Shown piece after piece: positions 1-6,527 of a stretch of DNA of 21,477 nucleotides (position 1 is the stretch's first letter; every line of letters starts with the position of its first letter). The translations under genes and the position numbers were made by a program. The DNA lies in contig JANMJY010000205.1 in assembly GCA_031371615.1 (NCBI GenBank), positions 1-21,477 on the forward strand. Direction: 5' to 3'. Below the pieces are notes generated by a model, which was given only the letters and a program-made list of their open reading frames with translations, was not told the origin of the DNA and did no database searches. This DNA comes from Gaiellasilicea sp031371615. Its GTDB lineage: Bacteria > Actinomycetota > Thermoleophilia > Gaiellales > Gaiellaceae.

Positions 1-873
1 AGCGTCCAGCCGCAGGTCGATCCCGCAGTCGCGGGCCATCTCCGAGAGCGAGGACGCGAGACCGGCTGCCCCGCAGTCCTGCAGCGACTCGACGAGACCG
101 GACTCGACGAGCTCGACGGAGACCTCGATCAGCTTCTTGCCGGTGAACGGATCGCCGACCTGGACGGTCGGGCGCTTGTCGGCGTCGTCCTCACCGAGCT
201 CCTGGCTCGCGAGCACCGACGCGCCGCCGATCCCGTCGCGGCCCGTGGTCGCGCCATAGAGCACGACGACGTTGCCCGGCCCGGTCGCGCCGGCCCGCGT
301 GACGCGGTCGGCCGGGAGCAGGCCGACGCACATCGCGTTCACGAGCACGTTATCGCGGTAGCTCTCGTCGAAGACGGCCTCGCCGCCGACCGTGGGCACG
401 CCGACGGAGTTCCCGTAGGCGCCGATCCCGGCCACGGCGCGGTCGAAGCGTGGGTCGTCCGGCGCGAAGCGAAGCCCGTCCAGGAGCGCGATCGGGCGTG
501 CGCCCATCGCGATGATGTCGCGCAGGATTCCGCCCACCCCGGTCGCGGCGCCCTGGAAGGGCTCCACCGCCGAGGGATGGTTGTGGCTCTCGACCTTGAA
601 GCAGACGGCCTCGCCGTCGCCGAGATCGATCACGCCGGCGTTCTCACCGGGACCCTGCAACACGCGTTTACCAGAGGACGGAAGCCGCTTGAGGAGGAGA
701 GCCGAGTGCTTGTAGCCGCAGTGCTCCGACCAGAGGAGCGAGAAGACCGCCAGCTCGAAGTGGTTCGGCTCTCGCTCGAGCAGATCGACGATACGGGCGA
801 GCTCCCCGTCCGTGAGGCCGAGGGCCCGGTGTACAGGGACATCGCGCACGGGCTGTTCGGCGACCTCGGTCAG
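1..873 (-). CDS. purL: Phosphoribosylformylglycinamidine synthase II (N-terminal part, runs off left edge)
   Basis: This is the synthetase subunit of FGAM synthase, which converts FGAR, ATP and glutamine-derived ammonia to FGAM (fourth purine step) in complex with PurQ and PurS. The 291 visible residues carry the family landmarks in order: WSEHCGY (about 48-54), ESHNHPS (about 95-101), the Gly-rich GAATGVGG nucleotide region (about 108-115), GRDGIGGAS (about 211-219) and LQDCGAAGL (about 264-272). The frame is closed upstream by a TGA near 948 and contains no ATG. Candidate starts are CTG at 873, which gives MTEVAEQP and sits 7 bases after a TACACT hexamer, or GTG at 849. I prefer CTG with moderate confidence. 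No Shine-Dalgarno sequence precedes either start. The gene is divergent from a DMT transporter and lies 5.7 kb from purQ. Confidence 0.95.
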   Translation of the reverse strand, partial: MTEVAEQPVRDVPVHRALGLTDGELARIVDLLEREPNHFELAVFSLLWSEHCGYKHSALLLKRLPSSGKRVLQGPGENAGVIDLGDGEAVCFKVESHNHPSAVEPFQGAATGVGGILRDIIAMGARPIALLDGLRFAPDDPRFDRAVAGIGAYGNSVGVPTVGGEAVFDESYRDNVLVNAMCVGLLPADRVTRAGATGPGNVVVLYGATTGRDGIGGASVLASQELGEDDADKRPTVQVGDPFTGKKLIEVSVELVESGLVESLQDCGAAGLASSLSEMARDCGIDLRLDA

Positions 874-880
874 GTGAGTC

Positions 881-886
881 AGTGTA
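881..886 (-). promoter_or_regulatory. -10-like hexamer for leaderless purL
   Basis: TACACT on the minus strand lies 7 bases before the in-frame CTG of purL. The same TAnnnT-N6-8-start arrangement precedes several other genes here (purB, purD, the 89-aa gene, the AEC gene, the 101-aa gene). This supports a leaderless transcript starting at or near 873. No clear -35 element was recognised. Confidence 0.45.
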
Positions 887-926
887 GACGGGAAGGACGA
901 CGACAGCCGCCTCGTTGTGAGAGACC

Positions 927-1787
927 GTGAGCCGCCGCCACCTCCTCATGCTGCTGGCGCTCGCGGCGATCTGGGGCTCCTCGTTCCTGTTCATCACGAT
1001 CGCGCTGCGGGAGCTCGCGCCCACGACGCTGATCCTGCTCCGGATGGGCTCCGGCGCGCTCGCGCTGGCCGTCTACGTGCGCCTCGCCGGCCAACGGCTC
1101 TCGCAGCTCCGCCCGTACGCCGGGCCGCTCGCACTGCTGGCGCTGATCAACACCGCGGTGCCGTTCTTCCTGATCGCGTGGGGGCAGCAGTACATCGACT
1201 CGGGCCTCGCCGCGATCTTCAACGCCTCCGCGCCGCTCTTCACGGCGCTGTTCGCAATCCCGATCGACCGGACGCAGCGCGTCACCGGCGCACGGCTCGC
1301 GGGTGTGGTGCTCGCCTTCGGGGGCGTCGTCCTCCTCGTCGGCTTCGAGCTCGACGGCGGCCGGTATGCGGTCGCGGGAGCGCTGGCCGTCGTCGCCGCC
1401 GCCGCCTGCTACGGGATCGGCGGGCTCTATGCAGGCCGGCACTTCGTCGGGCTGCCGCCCTCGCTCGTCGCCTTCGGCTCGCTGACGTGGGCGACGCTCT
1501 TCGTACTGCCGGTCGGCGCCGCGCAGGCGAGCATGCTCGGCTGGGAGTCTCTGGTCTCCGTGCTTTACCTCGGCGTCGCCGCGACCGGCGTCGCGTACCT
1601 CCTGTACTTCGGCCTGATCGCCGGTGCGGGCGCCTCGAAGGCGGTTCTCGTGACCTACCTCGTCCCGTCGCTTGCGCTCGGGTACGGTGCGATCTTCCTC
1701 GACGAGACGGTGACTCTGGTCTCGCTCGCCGGCCTCGCGCTCGTCCTCACCGGGGTCGCTCTGGGCACCGGTACCGTGAAACGGTGA
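927..1787 (+). CDS. EamA/DMT-superfamily transporter (first of a tandem pair)
   Basis: A 286-aa integral membrane protein of about ten hydrophobic segments arranged as two EamA repeats. It is typical of drug/metabolite exporters (RhaT/YdcZ-like) in the cytoplasmic membrane; the substrate cannot be read from sequence. Landmarks are IWGSSFLFI at the N-terminus, the first-repeat block IAWGQQYIDSGLAA (about 83-96) and the second-repeat block LVTYLVPSLALGYGAIFLDE near the C-terminus, the usual E at the end of EamA repeats. The start is GTG at 927. The stop overlaps the GTG of the next gene by 4 bases (GTGA), so the two are translationally coupled. The paralogue downstream shares the same motifs, which implies local duplication or a two-component exporter. 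Confidence 0.9.
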   Translation: MSRRHLLMLLALAAIWGSSFLFITIALRELAPTTLILLRMGSGALALAVYVRLAGQRLSQLRPYAGPLALLALINTAVPFFLIAWGQQYIDSGLAAIFNASAPLFTALFAIPIDRTQRVTGARLAGVVLAFGGVVLLVGFELDGGRYAVAGALAVVAAAACYGIGGLYAGRHFVGLPPSLVAFGSLTWATLFVLPVGAAQASMLGWESLVSVLYLGVAATGVAYLLYFGLIAGAGASKAVLVTYLVPSLALGYGAIFLDETVTLVSLAGLALVLTGVALGTGTVKR

Positions 1788-2686
1788 AGCGGTACTGGCC
1801 GATGCTGCTCCTCCTCGCGTCCCTCTGGGGTGCCTCGTACCTCTTCATCAAGGTCGCGGTCGAGGACATTCCGCCGGCGCCGATGATGGCCGTGCGCACG
1901 CTGCTGGCGGCTGCGGTGCTGCTCTGCTACCTCGCCTGGCGGCTGGGTTGGGCGCGCGCGGCGGCAGATCTGCGGGCGGCCTGGCGCCACTGCGTCGTGC
2001 TCGGAGTGCTCAACGCGGCCCTCCCCTTCTGGCTGATCGCCTGGGGCGAGCAGCACATCGACTCCGGGCTTGCGGCCGTCGTGCAGGCGTCGGTGCCGAT
2101 CTTCAACGCGCTGATCCTGCTGCGCGTGATCCCGCACCAGCGGCTGAGCACCTCGCGGATCCTCGGGCTTGCGATCGGGATCGTCGGCGTCGCCGTCGTC
2201 ACCGGTATCCATCCCAGCGGCGGCGCCATGGCGATGGTCGGCGCGCTCGCGATCGTCGCGTCGTCGCTCTCCTACGCGGGCGCAGGCGTGTACGGGCAGC
2301 TGGCGGTCTCCGGCACCGCAGGCCCGGTGCTCGCTGCGGGCTCGATGCTCGTCGGCGGCGTCATCCTGCTCCCGTTCGCCCTCTTCCAGCTGCCCCCGAG
2401 CGCCCCTGACCTCGCAGCGACGGCCTCGCTGCTCGCGCTGACGCTGCTCGGCACCGCGCTCGCTCAGCTCGTCCTGTTCCGGATGCTCGCCCTGCACGGC
2501 TCGGCGCGCCTGTCGCTCGTCACCTACCTGATGCCCGGCTTCGCGCTCGTCTACGGCGCGCTGATCCTCGACGAAAGGCTGACCTTCTCGACGCTCGGCG
2601 GACTCGCTCTGATCCTCGCCGGCGTCGCCCTCGCCTCCGGCGCGGTGCGCCTGCCGCAGCGCGACGCGGTCGCCGTGCGCCCTTGA
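1784..2686 (+). CDS. EamA/DMT-superfamily transporter (second of a tandem pair)
   Basis: A 300-aa membrane protein with ten predicted hydrophobic segments and two EamA repeats, paralogous to the preceding gene. It has LWGASYLFIK at the N-terminus, IAWGEQHIDSGLAA (about 85-98) and LVTYLMPGFALVYGALILDE near the end. The reading frame is open far upstream of this gene, but the EamA homology begins at the GTG at 1784 (MKRYWPML), which overlaps the previous stop as GTGA. That start is therefore preferred. The last codons overlap the TTG start of the GNAT gene (TTGA). Substrate unknown. The two proteins could work as independent exporters or as a heterodimer, as some small DMT pairs do, although each is already full length. 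Confidence 0.9.
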   Translation: MKRYWPMLLLLASLWGASYLFIKVAVEDIPPAPMMAVRTLLAAAVLLCYLAWRLGWARAAADLRAAWRHCVVLGVLNAALPFWLIAWGEQHIDSGLAAVVQASVPIFNALILLRVIPHQRLSTSRILGLAIGIVGVAVVTGIHPSGGAMAMVGALAIVASSLSYAGAGVYGQLAVSGTAGPVLAAGSMLVGGVILLPFALFQLPPSAPDLAATASLLALTLLGTALAQLVLFRMLALHGSARLSLVTYLMPGFALVYGALILDERLTFSTLGGLALILAGVALASGAVRLPQRDAVAVRP

Positions 2687-3195
2687 GCGTCTCGATTCGT
2701 GCCGCCCGAGAGGGAGACCTCGCGTTCCTTGTCGAGCTCTACGCGAACGAGGACGTCCGTCCGTTCCTGGCGGCCGCGGGCTCGTACGACCCCGACGGAG
2801 TCGCCGCGAAGGTGGCGCAGGATCCCGAGAGCGGCGGCCTCCTCGTCGTCGAGCTGGACGGCGAGCCCGCCGGAGCGATGGGCTGGGAGCTCCGCAACCG
2901 CCGCAGCCGGATCGTCCACGTTAGCGGCCTCGCCGTGCACCCTCGCCACCGCGGCCGCCGGGTCGCCGACGACGCCGCCCGCCTGCTCCAGCACCAGCTG
3001 ATCCGGGAGCTCGGCTTCCACCGGATCGAGCTCGAGATCTACGGCTTCAACGAGCGCGCCCAACGGCACGCAGAGCGCGCGGGGTTCGTGCGGGAGGGCG
3101 TCAAGCGGCAGGCCTATGCGAGCGCCGACGGCTGGCTCGACAGCGTGCTCTATGCGCTCGTCGCGGAGGACCTGGACGAGCCGAGGAGTCAGTGA
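2683..3195 (+). CDS. GNAT-family N-acetyltransferase
   Basis: A 170-aa protein of the GNAT fold (RimJ/RimL-like acetyltransferases use acetyl-CoA to acylate an amine). Visible features are the beta4 strand IVHVSGLAVHP (about 77-87), then the pyrophosphate-binding loop RHRGRRVA (88-95), then a helix. The loop is near the Q/RxxGxG/A consensus but has Arg in place of the last small residue. GFHRIELEIYGFNERAQRHAERAGF (about 111-135) is the classical motif-B pattern, with Asn followed by the AxxxxxxGF helix. Start TTG at 2683 overlaps the DMT stop by 4 bases, making this the third gene of a compact cluster. The 3' end overlaps the convergent hydrolase gene by 7 bases. The acceptor substrate is unknown; co-expression with exporters could suggest detoxification. 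Confidence 0.88.
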   Translation: MSVSIRAAREGDLAFLVELYANEDVRPFLAAAGSYDPDGVAAKVAQDPESGGLLVVELDGEPAGAMGWELRNRRSRIVHVSGLAVHPRHRGRRVADDAARLLQHQLIRELGFHRIELEIYGFNERAQRHAERAGFVREGVKRQAYASADGWLDSVLYALVAEDLDEPRSQ

Positions 3196-3911
3196 GAGCC
3201 GAGAAAGCTCTCGACGAGCGACCTCGCCCGAGCGGAGCCGCCGACCAGGGCCACGCCGTGCAGGAAGCCCGGCAGGACGACGAGCCGCTTGTCGTTCGAC
3301 GCCGTGGCCGCGTGCAGCGTTTCGGCGTCCTTCGAGAAGTCGAACCCCGCGTTGTCGTCGTCCACTGCCGCCAGGTAGAGCACCGGTACGCGCAGCCGAG
3401 GCGCCGTCGCGACGGCGTCCAGGCCGAGGAAACGAGCGGGCGCGGAGACGCTGACGACCCCGTCGACCGGCGGCTTCACGTTCGCGCCCGCGACGAGCAC
3501 TGCGATCCCGCCCATCGAGGCGCCGACCAGGAAGACCTTCTGCTTGCCCCGCTGGCGCATGACCTTGACCGCCGCGGCCAGGTCGGCCTGCAGCCGAGTT
3601 GCGGCCGCCCCCTGGCGGTGCTGGGAGAGACCGTGCCCGCGGAAGTCGATCGCGAACGCCGTGTAGCCGAGCCGTGCGAGCCGACGGGCGTACGTGACCC
3701 AGTCACAGAGGTTGCTCTGCGACTGGTGGCCGAGAATCACGGCCTTCCGGCCGGTGCCGAAGACGTGCCCAACCAGCTTCGTCCCGTCGGCGGCGCGGAA
3801 CGAGACGTCCGGGCCGGGGGCGCACGAGTAGGCGGTGCGGTGCGCACCGCCGCTCGCCGTGGAGGCGAGCACCACCGCGAGGAGGATGATCAGCAGGAGT
3901 CCGCGGCCCAT
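3189..3911 (-). CDS. Exported alpha/beta hydrolase (dienelactone-hydrolase/acyl-peptidase-like)
   Basis: A 240-aa serine hydrolase with an N-terminal hydrophobic export signal (residues about 4-20, LLLIILLAVVLAS) and no lipobox cysteine. The fold is clear: HG-type oxyanion strand at GHQSQSN (about 61-67), FAIDFRGHGLS (about 86-96), nucleophile elbow GASMGG with Ser132, an acidic segment VDDDN (about 183-187) as probable Asp, and His218 in FLHGV. It probably cleaves an ester or amide outside the membrane; the substrate is unknown. ATG at 3911 is chosen because AGGCGG lies just upstream and the signal peptide starts there, although the frame is open further up. An inverted repeat (3922-3936) sits directly upstream. 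The 3' end overlaps the convergent GNAT gene. Confidence 0.85.
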   Translation of the reverse strand: MGRGLLLIILLAVVLASTASGGAHRTAYSCAPGPDVSFRAADGTKLVGHVFGTGRKAVILGHQSQSNLCDWVTYARRLARLGYTAFAIDFRGHGLSQHRQGAAATRLQADLAAAVKVMRQRGKQKVFLVGASMGGIAVLVAGANVKPPVDGVVSVSAPARFLGLDAVATAPRLRVPVLYLAAVDDDNAGFDFSKDAETLHAATASNDKRLVVLPGFLHGVALVGGSARARSLVESFLGSH

Positions 3912-3921
3912 CTGCCGCCTG

Positions 3922-3936
3922 TTTAGCACCGCTAAA
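3922..3936. promoter_or_regulatory. Inverted repeat TTTAGC-ACC-GCTAAA, possible operator
   Basis: A perfect 6-bp dyad with a 3-base spacer lies 10 bases upstream of the hydrolase ATG, in an AT-rich island within very GC-rich DNA. It sits where a repressor could block the hydrolase promoter. It resembles one half of a CIRCE element (TTAGCACTC) but lacks the 9-base spacer and the full arms, so it is not called CIRCE. The binding protein is unknown. Confidence 0.4.
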
Positions 3937-3949
3937 TCAGAAGCGCAAG

Positions 3950-5059
3950 CTAGAGCATCCTGCCGCCGCCCTCGGTGACCACGATCACATCCTCGACGCG
4001 GACGCCGAAGCTGCCGTCGACGAGGATCGACGGCTCGTCCGTGAACGTCATGCCCGCCTCGAGTGGCGTGGGGTCCTCGATGGAGAGGAACGGCCGCTCG
4101 TGCACGTCGAGCCCGATCGCGTGGCCCATCCGGTGGCGGAAGCCCCCGCCCAGGCCCGCCTCCTCGATCGGCGCGCGACAAGCAGCGTTCACCTCGCGCG
4201 CGAGCGCTCCGGGCTTCGCGGCGGCACGGCCCGCCTCCTGGGCCGCGAGCATCGTTCGCCGAGCGTCCTCGTAGCCCGCCGGCGGCTCGCCGCAGGGGAC
4301 CGTGCGGCCGAAGTCGGAGCAGTAGCCGTCGACGACGACGCCGAAGTCGAAGAGCACCACCTCTCCCTCCAGTAGCGGCTCGAGCTTCGTCGGCCCGTCC
4401 GAGTCGAGCCTGCGTTTGCCCCAGGTGAAGATGTGCGTGGGGAACGACGGGCAACGCGAGCCGCGGACGCGCAACTCGTGCTCGACGTCCTCGACGAGAG
4501 CCGTCATCGAGACGCCCGGGATCACGTGCGGCGTCACGGCGTCCATCGCCTCACGCGCGATCAGACAGGCAGTGGCCATCAGCGTCAGCTCCGCCTCCGA
4601 CTTGACGCGGCGCAGCTCGTTCACGAGCGACGACCCCTCGCTCAGCTCGGCGTCGGGAACGACCTGCCGCAGCTCGATCACTGTCTCCGCCCACACGCGC
4701 TGCCCGAGCGCGATCCGGCGCAGCTCCCCGAGGCTGCGGACGGCCTCGGCGAACGTGGCCCGGCCGTCATCGGCCTCCTTGGCCACGTGCGCGCCGGGGG
4801 GCGGCACGCCGGCGAGATGGAAGTCGACGACCATCCGCGGCAGGACGTAGACCGGTTCCCGGCCGGGCGCGAGGAAGGCGCCCGCCACCCAGCCGTGCGC
4901 GTACGAGATGTTCCCGAAGCTGGGCAGATCGCGCTCGATCCCGGTCAGGTACTCGAGATCCGACGACGGCGCGACGAACAGGGCGTCGACGCGTCGTTCC
5001 TCGAGTAGTGCGCCGAGCCGGTCGCGCCGCGACGCATACTCTTGCTCCGAAATCGCCAC
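3950..5059 (-). CDS. M24-family metallopeptidase (Xaa-Pro aminopeptidase/prolidase-like)
   Basis: A protein of about 369 aa with an N-terminal creatinase-type domain (about 1-140) and a C-terminal pita-bread catalytic domain. All five dinuclear metal ligands of the M24 family are visible: Asp238 and Asp249 (eleven residues apart, in VLFDFG and CSDFGRT), His313 (GHAIGLDVH), Glu342 (TDEPS) and Glu356 (RVEDV). It probably releases an N-terminal residue from Xaa-Pro peptides in the cytoplasm. Start GTG at 5059 gives MAISEQEYASRRDRL, a family-like beginning. An in-frame GTG at 5077 would add six residues and leave only 2 bases to the divergent glyoxalase ATG. Neither start has a good ribosome site. 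Confidence 0.88.
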   Translation of the reverse strand: MAISEQEYASRRDRLGALLEERRVDALFVAPSSDLEYLTGIERDLPSFGNISYAHGWVAGAFLAPGREPVYVLPRMVVDFHLAGVPPPGAHVAKEADDGRATFAEAVRSLGELRRIALGQRVWAETVIELRQVVPDAELSEGSSLVNELRRVKSEAELTLMATACLIAREAMDAVTPHVIPGVSMTALVEDVEHELRVRGSRCPSFPTHIFTWGKRRLDSDGPTKLEPLLEGEVVLFDFGVVVDGYCSDFGRTVPCGEPPAGYEDARRTMLAAQEAGRAAAKPGALAREVNAACRAPIEEAGLGGGFRHRMGHAIGLDVHERPFLSIEDPTPLEAGMTFTDEPSILVDGSFGVRVEDVIVVTEGGGRML

Positions 5060-5079
5060 GACTGCGGAGGATCGCACGC

Positions 5080-5457
5080 ATGGAGCTCATCCACACCTGT
5101 TACCGGATCACCGACGTCGACCGCTCGGTCGCCTTCTACACCGCGCTCGGCTTCGAGGAGCGCCGGCGGATGCCGATCCGCGAGGAGGCGATCAACGTCT
5201 TCATGGGACTGCCGGGAGCAGGCGACCAGCTGGAGCTGACCTACAATTTCGGCGTCGACTCCTACGAGCTCGGCACGGGCTACGGCCACATCGCCCTGAC
5301 CGTCGACGACATGAACGGCACGCTCGAGCAGCTCGCGGCTCAGGGTATCGCGCCGGAGCGGCCGCCATACCAGCTGCGCGAGGGTGGCTCCTTTCTCTGC
5401 TTCGTCCGCGACCCGGACGGCTATCGCGTGGAGCTGATCGAGCGCGCGCGGCCCTAG
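5080..5457 (+). CDS. Glyoxalase I-like VOC protein (lactoylglutathione lyase family)
   Basis: A 125-aa single-domain vicinal oxygen chelate protein. The four metal ligands of the GloA type are all present at the expected spacing: His5 (IHTCYR), Glu52 (LELTYN), His70 (GHIAL) and Glu118 (YRVELIER). Such enzymes isomerise the hemithioacetal of methylglyoxal and a thiol. Actinobacteria use mycothiol or another thiol instead of glutathione, so the true cofactor is open. ATG at 5080 is preceded by GGAGG at 5065-5069. The gene diverges from the M24 peptidase and is followed 24 bases later by the MOSC gene on the same strand. Confidence 0.88.
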   Translation: MELIHTCYRITDVDRSVAFYTALGFEERRRMPIREEAINVFMGLPGAGDQLELTYNFGVDSYELGTGYGHIALTVDDMNGTLEQLAAQGIAPERPPYQLREGGSFLCFVRDPDGYRVELIERARP

Positions 5458-5481
5458 TGCCGCGCGTGATAGAAAAGAGAC

Positions 5482-6048
5482 GTGGCCACGCGCGTCGCCA
5501 AGCAGCTGACGACCGAGGAGCTCGAGTCCGGTCTCGACGAGATCCTCCGCTCGCCCGCCGGTGAGGGCACGGTCGAGTTGATCGTCCGCCGCCCGGCCGT
5601 GGACGAGCGCGAGCTGGTCGAGGAGGCCGAGCTCGATCTCGAGCAGGGGCTCGTGGGCGACAACTGGCATGCTCGCGGCAGCAAGAGCACGGGCGACGGC
5701 TCGTCGAACCGCCTTGCGCAGCTGACGCTCGCAAACGCACGCGCCGTCGACCTCGTCGCCGCCGGCGACCGGGAGCGCTGGGCGCTCGCCGGCGATCAGT
5801 TCTACGTCGACTTCGACCTCTCGGAGGAGCATCTCCCGGCCGGCACGCGGCTCGCGCTCGGAACCGCGGTGATCGAGGTCAGCGAACTCCCCCATGACGG
5901 TTGCATCAAGTTCAGTGCCCGCTTCGGTAACGACGCGCACCGGTTCGTGAACACGAAGGCGCACCGGCACCTGAACCTGCGCGGGATCAACGCCCGGATC
6001 GTCGAGCCGGGCATCGTCCGCCGCGGCGACGCGATCAGCAAGCTCTAG
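5482..6048 (+). CDS. MOSC-domain protein
   Basis: A 188-aa stand-alone MOSC (molybdenum cofactor sulfurase C-terminal) protein. The domain fills about residues 30-185. The conserved block HDGCIKFSARFG with Cys141 is clear and is followed by the FVN and RHLNLRGINARIVEPG segment (about 155-177). MOSC proteins bind the molybdenum cofactor or carry sulfur, and some (YiiM/YuaD-like) act on N-hydroxylated bases; the exact role cannot be read here. Start GTG at 5482 follows a purine-rich AAAAGAGA stretch. A TAGAAA hexamer six bases before the start weakly resembles the leaderless -10 pattern seen elsewhere. The stop codon shares a CTAG with the stop of the opposite-strand Ku relic. Confidence 0.85.
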   Translation: MATRVAKQLTTEELESGLDEILRSPAGEGTVELIVRRPAVDERELVEEAELDLEQGLVGDNWHARGSKSTGDGSSNRLAQLTLANARAVDLVAAGDRERWALAGDQFYVDFDLSEEHLPAGTRLALGTAVIEVSELPHDGCIKFSARFGNDAHRFVNTKAHRHLNLRGINARIVEPGIVRRGDAISKL

Positions 6049-6158
6049 CGAAGAGCCGCGCCCTTCTGCTTCGCCTTGATGATCGCGAGCAGCGCGTCGC
6101 GGTAGGTGTCCTCGTACTTCTCCGGCTCGAACGCCCCAGTGAGCTGCTCGATCGGCAG
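6045..6158 (-). pseudogene. Ku (NHEJ DNA-end-binding) C-terminal relic
   Basis: On the minus strand the last 37 codons before a TAG read as the C-terminal end of bacterial Ku: IEQLTGAFEPEKYEDTYRD followed by ALLAIIKAKQKG. This matches the characteristic end of Ku, with the pattern FxPExYxDxYRxALLxxIxAK. Bacterial Ku is about 250-300 aa and binds broken DNA ends for LigD; its core is absent here. Upstream of about 6160 the frame stays open to an ATG at 6245 (66 codons), but the residues no longer look like Ku and they lie antisense to the promoter of the 89-aa gene. Most likely this is a decayed or truncated ku gene. An expressed small protein of this tail is possible but less likely. Confidence 0.6.
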
Positions 6159-6174
6159 GTGGAGGAAACGGTGG

Positions 6175-6184
6175 AACGATCGTT
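6175..6184. repeat. 10-bp palindrome AACGATCGTT
   Basis: A perfect palindrome in the gap between the Ku relic and the 89-aa gene, 59 bases upstream of that gene's ATG. With its flanks it reads GAAC-GATC-GTTT, one base short of the GAAC-N4-GTTC LexA core. It may be a degenerate operator or chance. Confidence 0.25.
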
Positions 6185-6230
6185 TCGGGTTCGACACACT
6201 CGCGCTGGTCTCTCGTTGCGGGTTCGGGCG

Positions 6231-6236
6231 TAGCGT
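6231..6236 (+). promoter_or_regulatory. -10-like hexamer for the 89-aa gene
   Basis: TAGCGT lies exactly 7 bases before the ATG at 6244. This matches the leaderless arrangement seen before purB and the 101-aa gene. No Shine-Dalgarno sequence is present. Confidence 0.45.
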
Positions 6237-6243
6237 GACTGCC

Positions 6244-6513
6244 ATGGGATCCGAACCGATCAAGGCGGCGACTCCGTGGGGCCCGGCGACGCTGCTCGAG
6301 GAGCTGCGACTCCCGCAGCAGGCCGGCGAGAAGCGCTTCTCCTCGCTCGTCCAGCTGCTCGAGAACGGCAAGGGCGAGCGGCTCGTCCGCTTCGCCTACG
6401 CCACCGACGGCGTGGCACGACGCGGCCCGGTGACCCTGCGGCTGCGCGATCTCGAAAAGTTGCGCGCGGGGCTCGCGAAGTCCCCGGGTCTGGAAGCGGT
6501 GTTGCGGCTCTGA
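6244..6513 (+). CDS. Conserved-looking small protein of unknown function (89 aa)
   Basis: I do not recognise this family. The 89-aa product begins MGSEPIKAATPWGPATLL and contains a mixed helical segment LLEELRLPQQAGEKRFSSLV (about 17-36). A strand-rich stretch RLVRFAYATDGVARRGPVTL (about 45-64) follows, then a charged helix RDLEKLRAGLAKSPGLEAVL. It has no membrane segment or cysteine and is probably cytoplasmic. ATG at 6244 is chosen over upstream in-frame starts because of the TAGCGT-N7-ATG promoter arrangement and because upstream codons are antisense to the Ku relic. It ends 14 bases before the convergent purQ stop. Its position beside a Ku remnant could mean the two were once neighbours in a DNA-repair locus, but nothing in the sequence proves this. 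Confidence 0.65.
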   Translation: MGSEPIKAATPWGPATLLEELRLPQQAGEKRFSSLVQLLENGKGERLVRFAYATDGVARRGPVTLRLRDLEKLRAGLAKSPGLEAVLRL

Positions 6514-6527
6514 GGCGATCGCGCCGG

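Noticed and set aside
3922..3936. CIRCE heat-shock operator
   Set aside because: It shares TTAGCAC with CIRCE but has a 3-base spacer and short arms instead of 9-bp arms with a 9-base spacer, and there is no chaperone gene.
3912..4454. N-terminal extension of the hydrolase frame into the M24 gene
   Set aside because: The extension is a shadow of the M24 coding region; the signal peptide begins at the ATG at 3911.
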